From positions 4,404,501 to 4,468,500 of the forward strand of contig CM034104.1 in NCBI GenBank assembly GCA_019914945.1: a stretch of DNA of 64,000 bases. The letters are read 5' to 3'. Origin of the DNA: Typha latifolia (taxonomy: Eukaryota; Streptophyta; Magnoliopsida; Poales; Typhaceae). Made by a program: the position numbers and the translations under genes. This document shows, in pieces, positions 24,796 to 37,900 of the stretch. The first letter of the stretch is position 1. The number at the start of each line of letters is the position of its first letter. The notes beneath the pieces are model-generated. The model was not told the DNA's origin and did not search any database. It worked only from the letters and a program-made list of their open reading frames with translations.

Positions 24796-25890
24796 ATGGC
24801 GCTTAGGATTTCTACCTCTCCGATCACTGCTAGCTTGAAGCATCAACATCAGAATCGCAAGAAGACGTATCCTGACGCTTCCTCCTCTCCGCTCCGATCC
24901 GCCGAGGAGTTCGCCTCTCGCCTCGGGTTCGAGCTCGCCGCCGCCGACCTAGAGCGCCTCTTCCGGTGGACCCCACCTCCTCCGTCCGCCGCCGGCGGCA
25001 TCCCCCTCCGCGTCGCCTACCAGGGCTCCCGTGGCTCCTACTCCCAGGAGGCCGCCGCCGCCGCCTTCCCCTCCTCTGCGGGAGCGGCCTTCCCCTGCCA
25101 CCACATGGAGGCTGCATTCGCTGCACTCGAGGACCTCAGCGCCGACCGCGCCGTCGTCCCCCTCGAGAACTCCCTCGACGGCCCCATCGGCCGCAACCTC
25201 GACCTCCTCCTCCGCCACCCCGCCGTCGTCATCTCCGGCGAGCTCCTTCTCCCAGTCAACCACTGCCTCCTCGCCCTTCCCTCCTCCCACCCCTCCTCCC
25301 TCCGCCGCGTCGTCAGCCACCCCCAGGCCCTCGCCCACTGCCGCCGCCGCCTCGCCGCCCTCGACATCGCCGTCGAGGAGGTCCCCTGCGCCGCCGACGC
25401 CGCCCGCATCGTCGCCGAGGAAGGGATCGCCGACACGGCAGTCATCGGCAGCCGGATGGCCGCGCGCGAGTTCGGGCTGCGGGTCCTCGAGGAAAACCTC
25501 CAGGACCAGGCCGAAAACGTGAACCGCTTCCTACAGCTGGCCCTGGGCCCCACCCCACCTCCAATAACCGGACGCGAAAAGACCACTTTAGCCCTCTCGC
25601 TGCTTAACGGGCCGTCGGATCTTTTCCTCGCCATGCGGATCCTCGAGAGCCGGGGCGTTAAGGTCACCCGGGTCGACCACCGGCCCAACCGATCGAACCC
25701 GGTTCGCGTCGTCGTGGAAGAAGATAAAGAAGACAAGGGGATCAGGCAGGAAAGGGTGTACATGGACTACGTCTACATCTTAGACGTGGAGGGAAACAGG
25801 TCGGACGTCGAATCTGCACTTGCTAGATTGGAGGAGATCAGTGGGTCTCTACGAGTATTGGGGAGTTATAAATGCACGTACAAATTATAG
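24796..25890 (+). CDS. Arogenate/prephenate dehydratase-like protein, plastidial, intronless (364 aa), divergent
   Basis: Members of this family decarboxylate and dehydrate arogenate (or prephenate), the last step to phenylalanine in plastids. The start is the ATG at 24796; the frame is open further up only through an A-rich leader. Residues 1-35 resemble a transit peptide. The dehydratase domain (about 71-250) shows RVAYQGSRGSYSQ, ADRAVVPLENSLDGPI, RNLDLLLRH, LPVNHCLLALP, VVSHPQALAHC and DTAVIG. An ACT domain (about 262-358) ends LRVLGSYK. Two odd points: the usual catalytic TRF motif reads NRF (Asn243-Arg244-Phe245, codon AAC at 25522), and the ACT-domain ESRP motif involved in phenylalanine binding reads DHRP (294-297). 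GC content and third-position GC are very high compared with the flanks, as in many grass-like monocot genes. Activity is therefore uncertain even though the fold is clear. Confidence 0.93.
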   Translation: MALRISTSPITASLKHQHQNRKKTYPDASSSPLRSAEEFASRLGFELAAADLERLFRWTPPPPSAAGGIPLRVAYQGSRGSYSQEAAAAAFPSSAGAAFPCHHMEAAFAALEDLSADRAVVPLENSLDGPIGRNLDLLLRHPAVVISGELLLPVNHCLLALPSSHPSSLRRVVSHPQALAHCRRRLAALDIAVEEVPCAADAARIVAEEGIADTAVIGSRMAAREFGLRVLEENLQDQAENVNRFLQLALGPTPPPITGREKTTLALSLLNGPSDLFLAMRILESRGVKVTRVDHRPNRSNPVRVVVEEDKEDKGIRQERVYMDYVYILDVEGNRSDVESALARLEEISGSLRVLGSYKCTYKL

Positions 25891-26885
25891 TAGCACAAAA
25901 AAATTATGGATTTATGAATCCCTGCAAGAAGAAGGGGAAAAGGGGAACTGAATCTGTGCATATTGAAACTTTTTTTACAGATTTCATTTTTTTTTTCTTT
26001 TCTTTTCCTTTTATTTCTTCACTTGTAAGATGATATGAAAGAATAGAGACCCAAAATACCAAGTTCATTTATCTCAATTTGTTCGAAAAAACACCATCAA
26101 TTTTTTTTTTTTTTTTTTTTTGTTGTTGCTTGCATCAGAGATTCTGTGTCTTTAGATTCCAGAGAAACTATTAGACAATATTTAGTTTTCTTAAAGACCG
26201 GCCCCTAGCCTAGTTATTCAAGATCATCATGTTTGTAAAGAATGAACTAATTAATCCACCCCTACATCTGAATAATAACCTTGAATTCAAATGATGTCAC
26301 ATGCTTACAGATTTTATTTTCTGTGTGGAAAGAACAAAAAGAGAGCAGTTTTAAGTAGTCTGGTTAAAGATTACAAGGTAAAATGAAGACAAAATTCTAT
26401 TCTTGGATTTAGATTCGTCAGACAAGTTGTTCTCCTAATAATGATGTTGATGCAGTACAATTTTAATTTTAATGCAACAATTCAATTATTAGTTCTACCA
26501 CTTTCGATTTGGGGTTGTAGCTTTTGAATACAATTAGCTAAATATATTTATATTAAAAAAATAGCTATATATTTGGCACCTTTCAACCACTCTTTGTTGT
26601 TAACCACCAAGCTAGCTGGCTATAATTATTTGTCACTAGTATCATATATCTGTCATTCAATGATCTGTTTCTTTACAAAAAGTATCTACCATTCAATCAT
26701 AATTTATCACAAGGTTATTGTTACGTTTGAGAGAGAGTAAAATTATTATCTCAACTGTATCCAAAACAACGCAAAAAGCTCTCAACTCTAAAGCTATTAT
26801 AATGCGAATTGATTGGCAAAACCTTGCTGTCAGCTTACGGTAATGATAAAAACTTACAGTTTTCAACTTTATCTTTTATTTATAC

Positions 26886-26917
<32 letters not shown>

Positions 26918-29189
26918 TACTAGACCTTACGAGAGAAGAGACATCCAATAATCTCTATAGTTTTTTTAGTCATAACCCACACAAGACGTACTCAACCAAG
27001 CTTGGGTTGAAGAAAAAGTCATTAAAGAATCCAACCACCTTGAAACGTAAGCCCATAGATTGCGAAACCTATTATGTTTATATAATTATTCCCAACTTTG
27101 TCTTCCATTGCGTGAGATCAAACAAATACGCAATGCTTAGCTAGCGATCACTTGTTATTGTTTTTGTTTATATATATATATATATATATGGTTCCAAAAT
27201 TCAAATCCATTAAAATGTTGGTTAAATATATAATGATGATCAGTTACTTCTCTCTCATATCATCGTTTTAATACTGTGTCATTTAAATTAACCATATTAG
27301 CCCAATAATCGATTCCTGTTAGAATATCAAGCGAAAGCCTGAGTCATAAGATCATATGTACGATTTGAGTCTACCATAGCTCGTTTCTTGGAGGGCTTGC
27401 TAATTATCTAGTTTGTGATTAGCTTAAGGGCTCAGGATACATTAGAATTAAAAAAAATAAAGAAAAAGAGCTTAATAAATCACTATTAACAAAGCAGAAT
27501 TCTATATTACAAAGACCCAACTAGATGTACAACTGATCTGGTCGGTTGTTACCCCCAACAAATAAGACTGTACCAATGTTGTGCTTCGAAATTAATACTA
27601 GTAATTGGAAACACATGTCACAATTAAAGCATTAGATTTACAGAAGTACCAAAATAAATAAGAGTACTTCTTCCGTAGATATAATTGTTTATTAATTGAT
27701 TTGATAAATATCTAATGGTTAAAGTCTTAAAGAGTATAATAGAAATGCAACAAATCTAAAAGATATTGCCGGTTTAATAGCTAATTATTAATTTTTAAAT
27801 ATATTATTTTGTACATTATTTTTTTATAATTATATTATCTTAATAATTTATTAAGTTAAAAACATATATATTCTTAAGTGGGAGTAATGAATATATATAT
27901 ATATATATATTAAGTTGATGAAAGTTTAATTAAATTTTATCTATTTGATTTTTTTTATTTATATATATATATCTCGTTAGTTAAAATTAATTTAAATTAA
28001 ATTTAATAACAGATAGAAATAGAGAATCATATTTAAATTAAAGTCTATCTCCAAAGAATCAAATTTAAATAATTTAATATTAAATAATTCCTCCTATAAT
28101 TAAGGTATAATCATATTTAAAAGAGAGAAATCTTAACAGAAGAAAAGAATGTGTACATAATCAAATGTTTTTATCTAATATGCCAATTTTTTCACGTAGT
28201 ATGGTTTTGGAACCGAGAAACCTGTACTAGGTGTGATAACCGGGTATTTTAGTCGTTAGATTAAGATTATAAATTTTAGAGGGGTATTAAAGTATTTGCC
28301 AATAAATAATGATAGAAAAATATAGTTTACCCCATAATAACTAAGCTTAGTTTTAGACTGTACGTCTTCCTGAAATTTTATTTTAAGTCACAAACCCCTT
28401 GAAGTTGTATATAAATTTATATACAACTTCAAAACTACCGGTGAAGATAATGTCCAAAATATAAAGATTAGCTGTTGCAGAACAAAAGGAGTACTTTAGT
28501 CTTTTTATATTAATATTTATATATGCTGCACAGTATATATATGTTAGCCTAACTTATATTCTTCCCTAGATTATTTCACTCCTTTTTAGAGTTATTTTTT
28601 TAATCCAATATGCTAAACGTTTTACTTGATAGATAGATTCCTGACCAAGTACTTCCAAGGACATATATAGGTAGATCCAAGCCATTTAGATGCCTTTCAA
28701 GTCTTCAACTACTTATATTTGTGAATAATTTAGAACATTAATGCCTTCAATTAGGTAGTAGCATCAGCACGACGCATTCAATGACGTAAAACTAAGCTAC
28801 TTATAAGTTTACCAGATAACATTTAAGGTTGTGGGTCTAAATCTGTCACTAGCTTGATGCAATGCAATCTAATGGATTCTAGCTAATGGACAATCTATTT
28901 GCCACCTAACATTTCCTATTGTGAGAGACTAATAGAATCATAGTTGATCATCTCTAATGTCGAATAATCTAGGAAATTTAGTTCTTAAAAAGTTGTTTTT
29001 TTTAATGTTTTTATAATGATTCAAACTTCTGTATTTTACTTTTAATGTCTTAGAAAAATCTTCAGAGAATATTGAATATTTCAATAGTTTCTGAAAATAA
29101 AAATACCTCTCATTTGATCTTAAAGATCGGTTAATGATTTATGTTTACTCAAGATATTACGGTCGTTTTGTGTCTATAAATAATGTAGC

Positions 29190-29436
29190 TTATCTATATG
29201 ATAACTCTCTATTAAGAAATTAATGTTAGGATGTTTTTGAAGCATTAGGATTTGAGTGATAATATCAAAGCAGCTCTTAGAAGTACTCCAACTTCTTCCA
29301 GTTGAAAATTTCTTATCTATATCATAATTCTCTATTAAGAAAATTAATGTTAGGATGTTTTCGAAGCATTAGGGTTTGATGATAATATCAAAGCAGCTCT
29401 TAGAAGTACTCCAACTTCTTCCAGTAGAAATTTTCT
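29190..29436. repeat. 123-bp tandem duplication
   Basis: Two adjacent copies start at 29190 and 29313 with TTATCTATAT and share AATTAATGTTAGGATGTTTT, CGAAGCATTAGG, AATATCAAAGCAGCTCTTAG and ACTCCAACTTCTTCCAGT. They differ by a few substitutions and small indels. No coding content was seen. Confidence 0.85.
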
Positions 29437-32232
29437 TCATCCTTTTGATGTTCTAAAGATTACTACAAACTGTTTACTCTTTAGTTCATTCTGTAGGCCC
29501 TCCAAGATTGTACACACTGTTTACTATTTTTACCTTCTAATGTTTTTACACCAACCAAGAAGACTCTTTTCAACAATCAAACATTCAATTTTTGCTCTCA
29601 GTTGAAGTAAATCATTGAAAGATGCTTAATATTCCCCACCTACTCCAAGTTAAGATATTTCTCTAAGTTGGTAATGGTAGGGGCACAAATTAATACTTCT
29701 CAACCACCCTATGATGGCAACTTCATCTTCTAGAACTGATCTTGGTCCCAAATAACAGTAAGTTGATTGAGAACAAAAGAAGAATTAAGCAAGTTGACAA
29801 ACAAAAAATGGGCACTAAATTCTCAGATCATCTGATATATATATGTGATTGTTTCAAGCAATAACAAACATGAGCATGCAGATGGGTACTTGAAAAAAAA
29901 GAAGAAAAACTAAAGAATGACAGCCTCTATTGTTTGTTTATAGGCTGTGATGAATTAGTATGATACGAACACAGATTGCAGATACTTATCATGTATGCTA
30001 TTTTATAATGAAAACACACTGTTATGTTAAACAAAGTTCTGTGTCGACGTCAGTATGATAGTATGATGCTGCAAATAATATTTTTGAAGAAGGAAATATA
30101 AAATATGATACACAATAAAGAGGAGTTTACCAGTGAAAGGTCTTATTAACTTGAGAATGGTAAGAGGTTGTTAAATGCTATATGACCATACTATAATAAT
30201 TACAGCTTAAAGTATGAAAATATGAAAAATTATATTTTACCTCACTGTGGTTAGATCTAAATTTACTTCACCTCTTTATGATGTACTTTAAAGTAAAATA
30301 GTACCTTTTTTAAATATATTAATTAAATTATAGGTTGAATTTGAAGATTCAATTAGAAATAAAGTTGTAGAGAATTTGATAAGTTTTTTTTAATATATTT
30401 AATATCCTAATTCTTTACGAAATTGTAAAAAATACTTTGGGTTAGTTTTAAACTAATACTGTGAGAATGAATATTTTATTTTTAAAATAACTAAAATACT
30501 CTCATTTCTAAAATAACTAAAATGCTCTTAGTATGACTTAATTAAGGATATTTTTATAATTTTATTAATATAGTTGACCTAACCTAGATGTTTCATAAGT
30601 TTAACTAACAGATCTAATAATATGGTGTTATATATAAATTTTTTTTATATAGTCATATTTTTGTCATGTGAAACTCAATCAATATTATTTTAGATGCATT
30701 GAGAGGTTCATCAGATCTTCTACAACTATCTCTAATGAGGATTTTTCAAATTCAATATCTAGTTTGATTAAATACGATGAAAAAAATTATGATTTCAATT
30801 TAACTATATCAATAAGACGGTAAAGTAACACAAATAAAATTACAAATGAGTGACCTAAATTTAGGTCTAATCACAAGGCGAGTAAAATAGAATTTCCTAT
30901 GAAAATACATTAGTTTATAAAATCATGGTTACCTTTATTTGATCCGGAAAATATGAGCACGAGAAAATTTGAGCGTCCAAAAAATGCTACTTTTACTATG
31001 TTATGATCACTAATTTTTCTTATATCGCTGTAACTTGGATTAGTAGATGCCACCTTTGCTTTAAATCTAAAGTATTAGGTAGACTCAATTCTGACTAATA
31101 TAATTAATTAGTTTGAGGTTAAGCCCCGAACTCTAGTTAGTTTTATGTTTTACTCTTAATTTTGTTGAGAGTAAAGTTGATTAGATATGAAAAATATAAA
31201 ATAATATTTAGTTACTGAACCAATTTAAAAATTCTTAAATCAATTCAGGGGTTCCTAAACTCAACGCAAATAAGGCCAGGAAAACTAACACCAATTAGTT
31301 AAGTGATGCTTATAAACTCAATGAAGCAAAGAACTAGTCGATTGCCGTCGGGGACTTCTCTCCATTCTCTCCTTCTCGTAGGAGTCGTTGTGGTCATAAG
31401 GGCCGTTAGGGTTGTCCGTGGGCAGGCCAGCCCAGTCCAAACCAATCATTAGCTGTGTGGGCTACCAACTTGCTTAGGTGGAATTGTGGCCTTTAGGCTA
31501 GAGCTAGCTACAGCCCACCCCAAATCCTTGGGCCTCAATTCATCCCAATTAAGTGATTTAGATTAGTTATTAATTTTAGAAATCATATTGATGGTTAGAT
31601 TAAAATATACTATTTATTTACTAGAGATTTTAGCTATTTTGCTTAGATTTAGGCGAGTGGATCCATTTTCATTTTTTATTCCTCTCTTACTTTGTACTTT
31701 TTATGCTGTTATATTATCTTTGTGATATCTTATACTTTATTCTGTATTTTATTTTGTACGATATCATCATAGTATTCGTTAGCAATATATATATATAATT
31801 TTTGTGCATCCTATTTTTTTCATACAACTAGCTAATATATTAATTATGAGTAGCTAAACTGAAGTATTTTATAGAACAATCAAATTATTTTGTGACTTTC
31901 CACGATGATTGAGTCTATTTAGAAGTCTAGAGAGCAATCTTTTTTCAGATGACTTTCTTAAATAGCTCTTGTGGAGATTAGAAAACAACCCAATACTACA
32001 TAGGACTTTATATAGTGATTCTAATATCTCTTTAACGATTAGTGAAAGAAATAGAGTATATTTGTCGTATAATGATGCAAGAAAAAAAAATTAATTGTTT
32101 ATCACATACTGATATCTCTTAGTGATCTTAATGTAGATCCATTGCGCAGGAATTTAGATAAGAAATATAATATTTATTTGATATTGAAAAATTTCGTATA
32201 ACAAAATAGTAAACATATTATAAGACTTGTGC

Positions 32233-32264
<32 letters not shown>
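32233..32264. repeat. (TTA)n microsatellite
   Basis: About ten TTA trinucleotides in a row, roughly 250 bp upstream of the tRNA gene. Confidence 0.9.
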
Positions 32265-32265
<1 letters not shown>

Positions 32266-32510
32266 GAGCATTATTAATATTAGTTTTGTGTTATAAATTG
32301 AGTAGCCTAAAATCTTAAAATCATGCTTATGAATTTTGGGACTTATTTAATTTTTAAGTGAATTCCACTGGGTGAGCTCCTATTATAAGTAAATTCATTT
32401 AATAAACCAGTTAGATGTTGTTCCATACAAATAATTATATTATGATCTAATTTGAAAAATGTAAATTATTTTGTCATCTATATTTATTTTTGCAAATAAT
32501 CCTCTGCACT

Positions 32511-32582
32511 GGTTCTATGGTGTAGTGGTTAGCACTCTGGACTTTGATTCCAGCGACCTGGGTTCGAATCCCGGTAGGACCT
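32511..32582 (+). tRNA. tRNA-Gln (anticodon TTG)
   Basis: The acceptor stem GGTTCTA (32511-32517) pairs with TAGGACC (32575-32581) with one G-U pair. The D arm contains the A-box-like TGTAGTGGTTAGCA. The anticodon stem CTGGA/TCCAG encloses the loop CTTTGAT, giving anticodon TTG. The T arm reads CTGGGTTCGAATCCCGG, a good B box. No intron and no encoded CCA, as normal for a nuclear gene. A T-run starting near 32591 (CTTTTTAATTTTTT) can terminate RNA polymerase III. Confidence 0.97.
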
Positions 32583-33294
32583 TAGCTTGTTCTTTTTAAT
32601 TTTTTCTCATTCTAAGAATGATATTTATCATTCTTTTCTGATGTTTAAACTTTAAAGTGTAAATATATTTATCTCTAGATTTGTTTTCTTACAAAAATAT
32701 TAGATTTAGTTTCTACTATGATATATCATATTATTATTACATAATTTTTGAACCATTTTAAATAATTTATATAAAAGCAAAATAGTTAACTTCAGTTCTA
32801 ATTATGATTACTTTGATTTAACTAACAGAAATATTTTAAATACTATAATTGAGAATTATGATATTTTATAATAGTAAAAATATTAAAATTTCTTAAAATT
32901 TGGGAAATTCATCAAAAACATCTTACGACAATAGAGATATTTACCATTTGACCTATAATTTTTTTTTGAGTCTCTTAAACATAGTTTCAGTTAATTTTAA
33001 CCAAACAACAGCTAACAAAATAGAGAAAAATTAGAAAAAAGCTAAAATATGATAATAAAAAAGGAATGCAGGGCATTTCTGTAAAATTCCCAGGAGCCTT
33101 CCATTTTCTCCGCCCAATCTCGACAGGGCTTGTCTTCTTCCTTTTGCCTTCTAAATTCTAATAGCTCACGCTATTCTTCCCCTGTCCCAGTATCGACGTT
33201 ATTATCCCGTCAACTAATATTAAAGAATGGCCGTCAGCGTCAACTATTATTGGACAAAGGCATGACTCGTAGCCTGTAGTTGGCGAAAGGCATC
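32583..33294. other. Intergenic region between tRNA-Gln and the ERF pseudogene
   Basis: AT-rich up to about 33060, then GC-richer sequence that could be the old promoter of the ERF gene. No feature beyond the polymerase III terminator is recognised. Confidence 0.5.
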
Positions 33295-33726
33295 ATGGCA
33301 GGGCCGCAGGCCGAAGGTTCCAAGGAGCGGAAGAAGCCACCAGCAACGCCCAAATGATTCATCGGCGTGAGGCGGCGACGGCCATCGGGGCGGTGGGTGG
33401 CGGAGATCAAGGACTCGTCCCAAAAGGTCTGGCTCTGGCTCGGCACCTTCGACACCGAGGCGGACGCCGCGCGAGCCTACGACGACGCGGCTCGAAGGCT
33501 CCGAGGCGCTAACGCACGCACCAACTTTGCTGCCGCCTCGTCCTCGTCGACTTCGGACGCCAACCTTCCGCCGTTCTCGTTCTAGGAGGAGGAGGAGGAG
33601 GTGGAGCTCGTGGGTTTGCTCATGGCGAAGCTGCGCGAAGAGAAGACGTTTCACTCGCCTCACGACGGGGGAAGCTACCAGGGGTGGCGGACGTCGTCTT
33701 CTTGTCCAACTTTGAGGCAAGATTAA
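33295..33726 (+). pseudogene. AP2/ERF transcription factor with two premature in-frame stops
   Basis: From the ATG at 33295 one frame runs 143 codons to TAA at 33724 but is broken by TGA at 33355 (codon 21) and TAG at 33583. Between them lies a near-complete AP2 domain, [19 protein letters not shown] then [20 protein letters not shown] and [12 protein letters not shown], of the ERF type (Ala and Asp at the usual DNA-binding positions; [12 protein letters not shown] as in RAP2.11/ERN-like proteins). The first stop replaces the residue just before the domain, so only an internal ATG (33367, inside the first beta strand) could start translation. After the second stop the frame continues with acidic and helical sequence (EEEEEVELVGLLMAKLREEK). 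In phase further on, past more stops, 33781-33888 encodes SVYIFPSGWPLEYSCF, perhaps the old C-terminus. Most likely a recent pseudogene; base-call errors should be excluded. Confidence 0.85.
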
Positions 33727-33888
33727 TCTCGTCGGCCATGATTTGAGAGCAGTTGATACAATCGCACGAAGAACTCTGCTATGTTATCTGGAAGTACGGA
33801 TGAAGAATCGCTGCCAAGAAATGCTTCTGTCTATATCTTTCCAAGTGGCTGGCCCTTGGAGTACTCATGCTTCAGAAAATTGAACTAG

Positions 33889-34902
33889 TTTCTTTCATAC
33901 TATATTATATATACTACATATGTATGCATATATACAAGCGTGAGGTTCGTTGTGGATTGGGGGTCTAATCGAGAATCGAACTCTGATCGAGCCAAACTCT
34001 GTTCAACCTTATAGCTGGAAATCAATTTCGAGGCTTAGTCAAAGCATCAAACTTGATTTAATTAAATCTCAATTCGAGTTTATTTCAACCTCAAACCAAG
34101 CTTAGACCTATTTTAAACCTTTTGTTAACTTAAAAATTCAAGTCTATTTCAAATCAAAATCGAACCATGTTTTGAATTGAATCAATAGTGATCAGTTACT
34201 AGTGATGTATATACCAAGTATTAGCAAGGTAATACTAGTTCATTGTATTAGCAAGGTAAATCACTGTCTTGTCAATGGTTTAGAAGAACTATTAGCACGG
34301 TTGACCGTACTAATACTTTTTATGAAATTAAATCACTATCTCCCCATCAGCTAAAGTAACCTACTCAATTACAAAGATACACCTGGACTTCAAGAAGAGT
34401 TTTTGACCAAACACTGTTTCAATTTATATTTATGGAAATACTATCCCTCAAATTTATTATCAAATGGGTTTAATTTATTATAGTTCTAATAAAAATACTA
34501 ATTAGTTTAATATTTTATATATGTAAATTTTTTTAACTTAACTTAAATTTTCAGCAGTTTAAAAAAAATTACCAAACGATAAAAATACTGAACTGATTAA
34601 AGTTTTTAAAAATATTAATTAGTTTAGGATTTTTATTAGGAATCCAGTAAAGTAAATTAGATTCTTTGAAAAATAATCTATTTCGATAAGAAAAATAAAA
34701 AAGAGGGCTAGTTTGGTCAAAAACTCCTTCAAGAACGATGTCATACTTCAAAATGAGTACACCCGTCACCACCCAATCTAACTTCACTTTATTCTCACAT
34801 ACCGCGTCTTCTTCCTTTTATAACTGATCATTATTCTGAAGAGGGAAGAGAGAAGAGGTGAAGCTAAAATTCGAGAGAAGCATTCGGTTTTGGACATCAG
34901 AG
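33889..34902. other. Intergenic region upstream of the first LRAT gene
   Basis: About 33950-34170 contains degenerate AATCGAGCCAAACTC/CAAGCTTAGACC repeat sequence related to the relics at 6.4 and 17.3 kb. From about 34760 the sequence is the presumed promoter and 5' UTR of the next gene. Nothing else is seen. Confidence 0.5.
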
Positions 34903-37900
34903 ATGGGGGTTTTGTCGAACAAGATCGAGAGGGAGGAGTTGAAGCCCGGGGATCACATCTATTCTTGGAGGACGGCCTACATTTACGCCCATCACGGTAC
35001 CGCTGGCTTGCTCTTTTCCACTCTTCTACTCGTCTTTTATAGAACTTAGTTGATTTGATTGATCTTTTCTCTATCTGCTTCTCGATTCGTTTGATAGGGT
35101 TAGGTTTGAATGGGCGGCGTGGAAAAAGGAATCAGAGATTTCTTCAATGAGAATAGAACCGAATTTTTATTTATTTTTCACTTAGTCATTCCAATCTCCG
35201 TTGATCCATCGCAATTCCACCTAGAAGCTAGTTCTTTACCATTAGGAGTAGAATGTGATTTTGATTATACTGGCAAACCCACTGTTCATCATTAAGATGT
35301 TTTGAAATTTAGGTTATTATATCAAGGACTGGATGGAAGCATGGAGTTACTCTTATCTCTTACGCAATAACTAGCCTTCATAAATGAGATCAAGGAAATC
35401 CTATCAGACAGCACACGAAACAACAATAGCAGCAGGGACAGAAGGAGACCATAGAAAACCACCAATGAAACCATAGAAGAGCAAAGAACATCAAACAAGC
35501 AATACAAACAAAGGACATTCTAGCAACAACACTTACCAATTATAGGGGGACCTCCGCTCAAAAAAACAAAACAACAAGTAGGGCCTTTTCTACTTTAGGG
35601 CCATTCTTAATTAGTGCAGCATCTTTTCATTGAGATGTTTCCGTATGCATGAAATTACTTTTAACTATTACAACATTTCCATTCAAGATAAAAATTTGAT
35701 ATTATATCAAGGACTGCCATGTGATTGGCATAGTTGACCCATATCTATTGTGCTAAGTCACACTACGGTCAAAAAGCTCTTTCTCATGTTACTTGCTGTG
35801 GCAATGTATGTACTGCAGCAACCTGTGCGACCGTCTCCTTGTGCTCTGCTACAGCACATGACATGCCAATGGCTGATTATACACTCTATGTAACAGCAAG
35901 CAACTCTATCTATACATAACAGAGAGATGTTTTGAAACTTAGATTTGATAATTTCTGCTTTAGGTATTCATTAGTTTCTTTATTTTTTATCAGATAAATT
36001 TTTTTTAAGTCTTAACAAGCTTCAAACATCTTTGAGAAGTTTCTCCATCTATTTGGTATAAGAGAACATCAGTTGCTTATTTCCCTTTGATATTGGATAC
36101 ATTGTTATTCTTCAAATAGAATTGAGGAATGACAGAATCTAAAATAATTTGTCAAAAAGAATTTCCTTAGGATGAGGCATCAATGATCCTTCCTCCCATT
36201 CTCATCATGGTCTTAAGGTATAAACTGTTATAGCAGAAGTTTGAAACAAAATGGAAATAGATAACAAAAGGGACAAGAACAAGCAATTTGATGTGAGCTC
36301 TTTAAGAATTGGGACAACCGTCAAACTTAAATCTCCAGGAATTACAGTGGAAGTAGAAAATATTTTCCTTTTTAATGAGAGAAAGTGTTGTTTTAGGATC
36401 TTGATTTTCTTTCTTTTTTTGTCTTGATGAAAATGAAGAAAACCAAGACGATGAGGATGACCTCCCTACTGGCTGCCTCCCTTGGATCCTCACTCTGAAG
36501 CAAATTGACTTAGTGGTTAGAAGACGAAAGAACAATGATTTAGTGGTAAGAAGACGATTTCAACGAGCAATTGAATTAACAATATTGGAGAGATCATAGA
36601 TGAGAACTACACAATAATAGGACCTTTTTGCCCAATGAATCGGATCACTAGGGCTTTATCGTTTTAAGGGAGTGGAGTTATTACTTATTTGCATTGTATG
36701 ATTAAAATAACTAGGTATATGATTAGGAACTTAGGATCTGTGAGATCACCTGACAAAGGGTGTTTTTTGATGCATAAAGTGAAAATATGAGGTTCAAACT
36801 AGACATGTAAAAAATGTAGGGTATAAAATGTAATAAATGAATAACGTGTGGTGTTAAGTAAAATTTTCCCAAAACTAAGTTATATCTTCATCAGTGTTGT
36901 CCATCCTATTTGCATCCTCGCAAATCCTAAAACTTGTGTAACAATTATGCGGATGTGGGAGCTATTTTGAGCTAGTTCATTAGTCTGTTCTTAGAGGTAC
37001 TAACAAGTGGTTCACTTTAACTAACTTCAACTACAAGATAATGTCTGATTAACAGTTATCTTGCTTCACTTTAATTTACATTGTAAACCACAGTAAAGAT
37101 CTTTTTGTTTACATTCCAATCTCAACAAAATAGTGTATCTTCTGGCTTCCATCCAGTTTATCTCCAGATTAGCAAAGCATACCTTTATCTCCAGCTTTAT
37201 TTCTTGAATATGCCATATCTTATTTTTATCCAGAGGAGGTGTTCACATGCCCATAAATCCATGTGAACTGATCTTTAAAATGTATCTGAAGTGCTTCATT
37301 GCTTAGTTTGATTAAATAATTCTCTAAAGATTGTTATTTCTTGCTATTAAGTCACGTCCCTGGCTTTTTTGGACATATCAATTAACTGTTCTATTTTCAT
37401 CAAGTCCCTATTTTATTTTGATTCACGAAGTAATATCACCATCTCCAGGTTTATTTATTGAATGTCACCTCCCTGTTTAAAAACGTGTCAACTAACTGCT
37501 TTACTTTCAGCAAGAAAGCAGCTAAAGTAAGTTGATTGCTTAGTTTAATTCTTTAAATCGTAGCTCTTTTTAGCTGATAAACTATTAGTAGATTGAGAAC
37601 CGCCATCTCCTAGTTCATTTGGTGTTCTTGATTAAGTTATGCAGCTTGGTCATTTAGCATCATAGCTGTCAGAATCAGGGATCCTTTAGTTTTGCATCAT
37701 TTGGTGTTGTTGATTAAGTTCTACAGCTTGGTCGCTTAGCATCATGGCTGTCAGGATCAGGGATCCTTTAGGAGGTGCTTCATTTGCGTATTTTAGAGCC
37801 TATATCAGACTATCAGTGTTCTGTCTAAACAATTATTATTAATTTTACTTTCTGTGATATAATCTAGAAATATGAGAGTTAATATTTGTTAGTATGGAGC

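Larger units (their letters stand above)
25891..32510. other. Long AT-rich intergenic region, no protein gene seen
   Basis: Starts with the arogenate dehydratase 3' UTR. The rest is AT-rich with poly-T (26100-26122), CATA/TA repeats (26883-26918), (TA)n (27170-27190, 27892-27911), a 123-bp tandem duplication (29190-29436) and, at about 31370-31560, a GC-richer patch with GGGCAGGCCAGCCCAG words that may be a degenerate transposon end. The open frame at 26809-27144 is low-complexity. Confidence 0.6.

Noticed and set aside
24830..25763. Several long antisense and alternative-frame ORFs over the arogenate dehydratase gene
   Set aside because: They arise from the very high GC content of the real gene, encode Arg/Pro/Ala-rich low-complexity sequence and have no domain.
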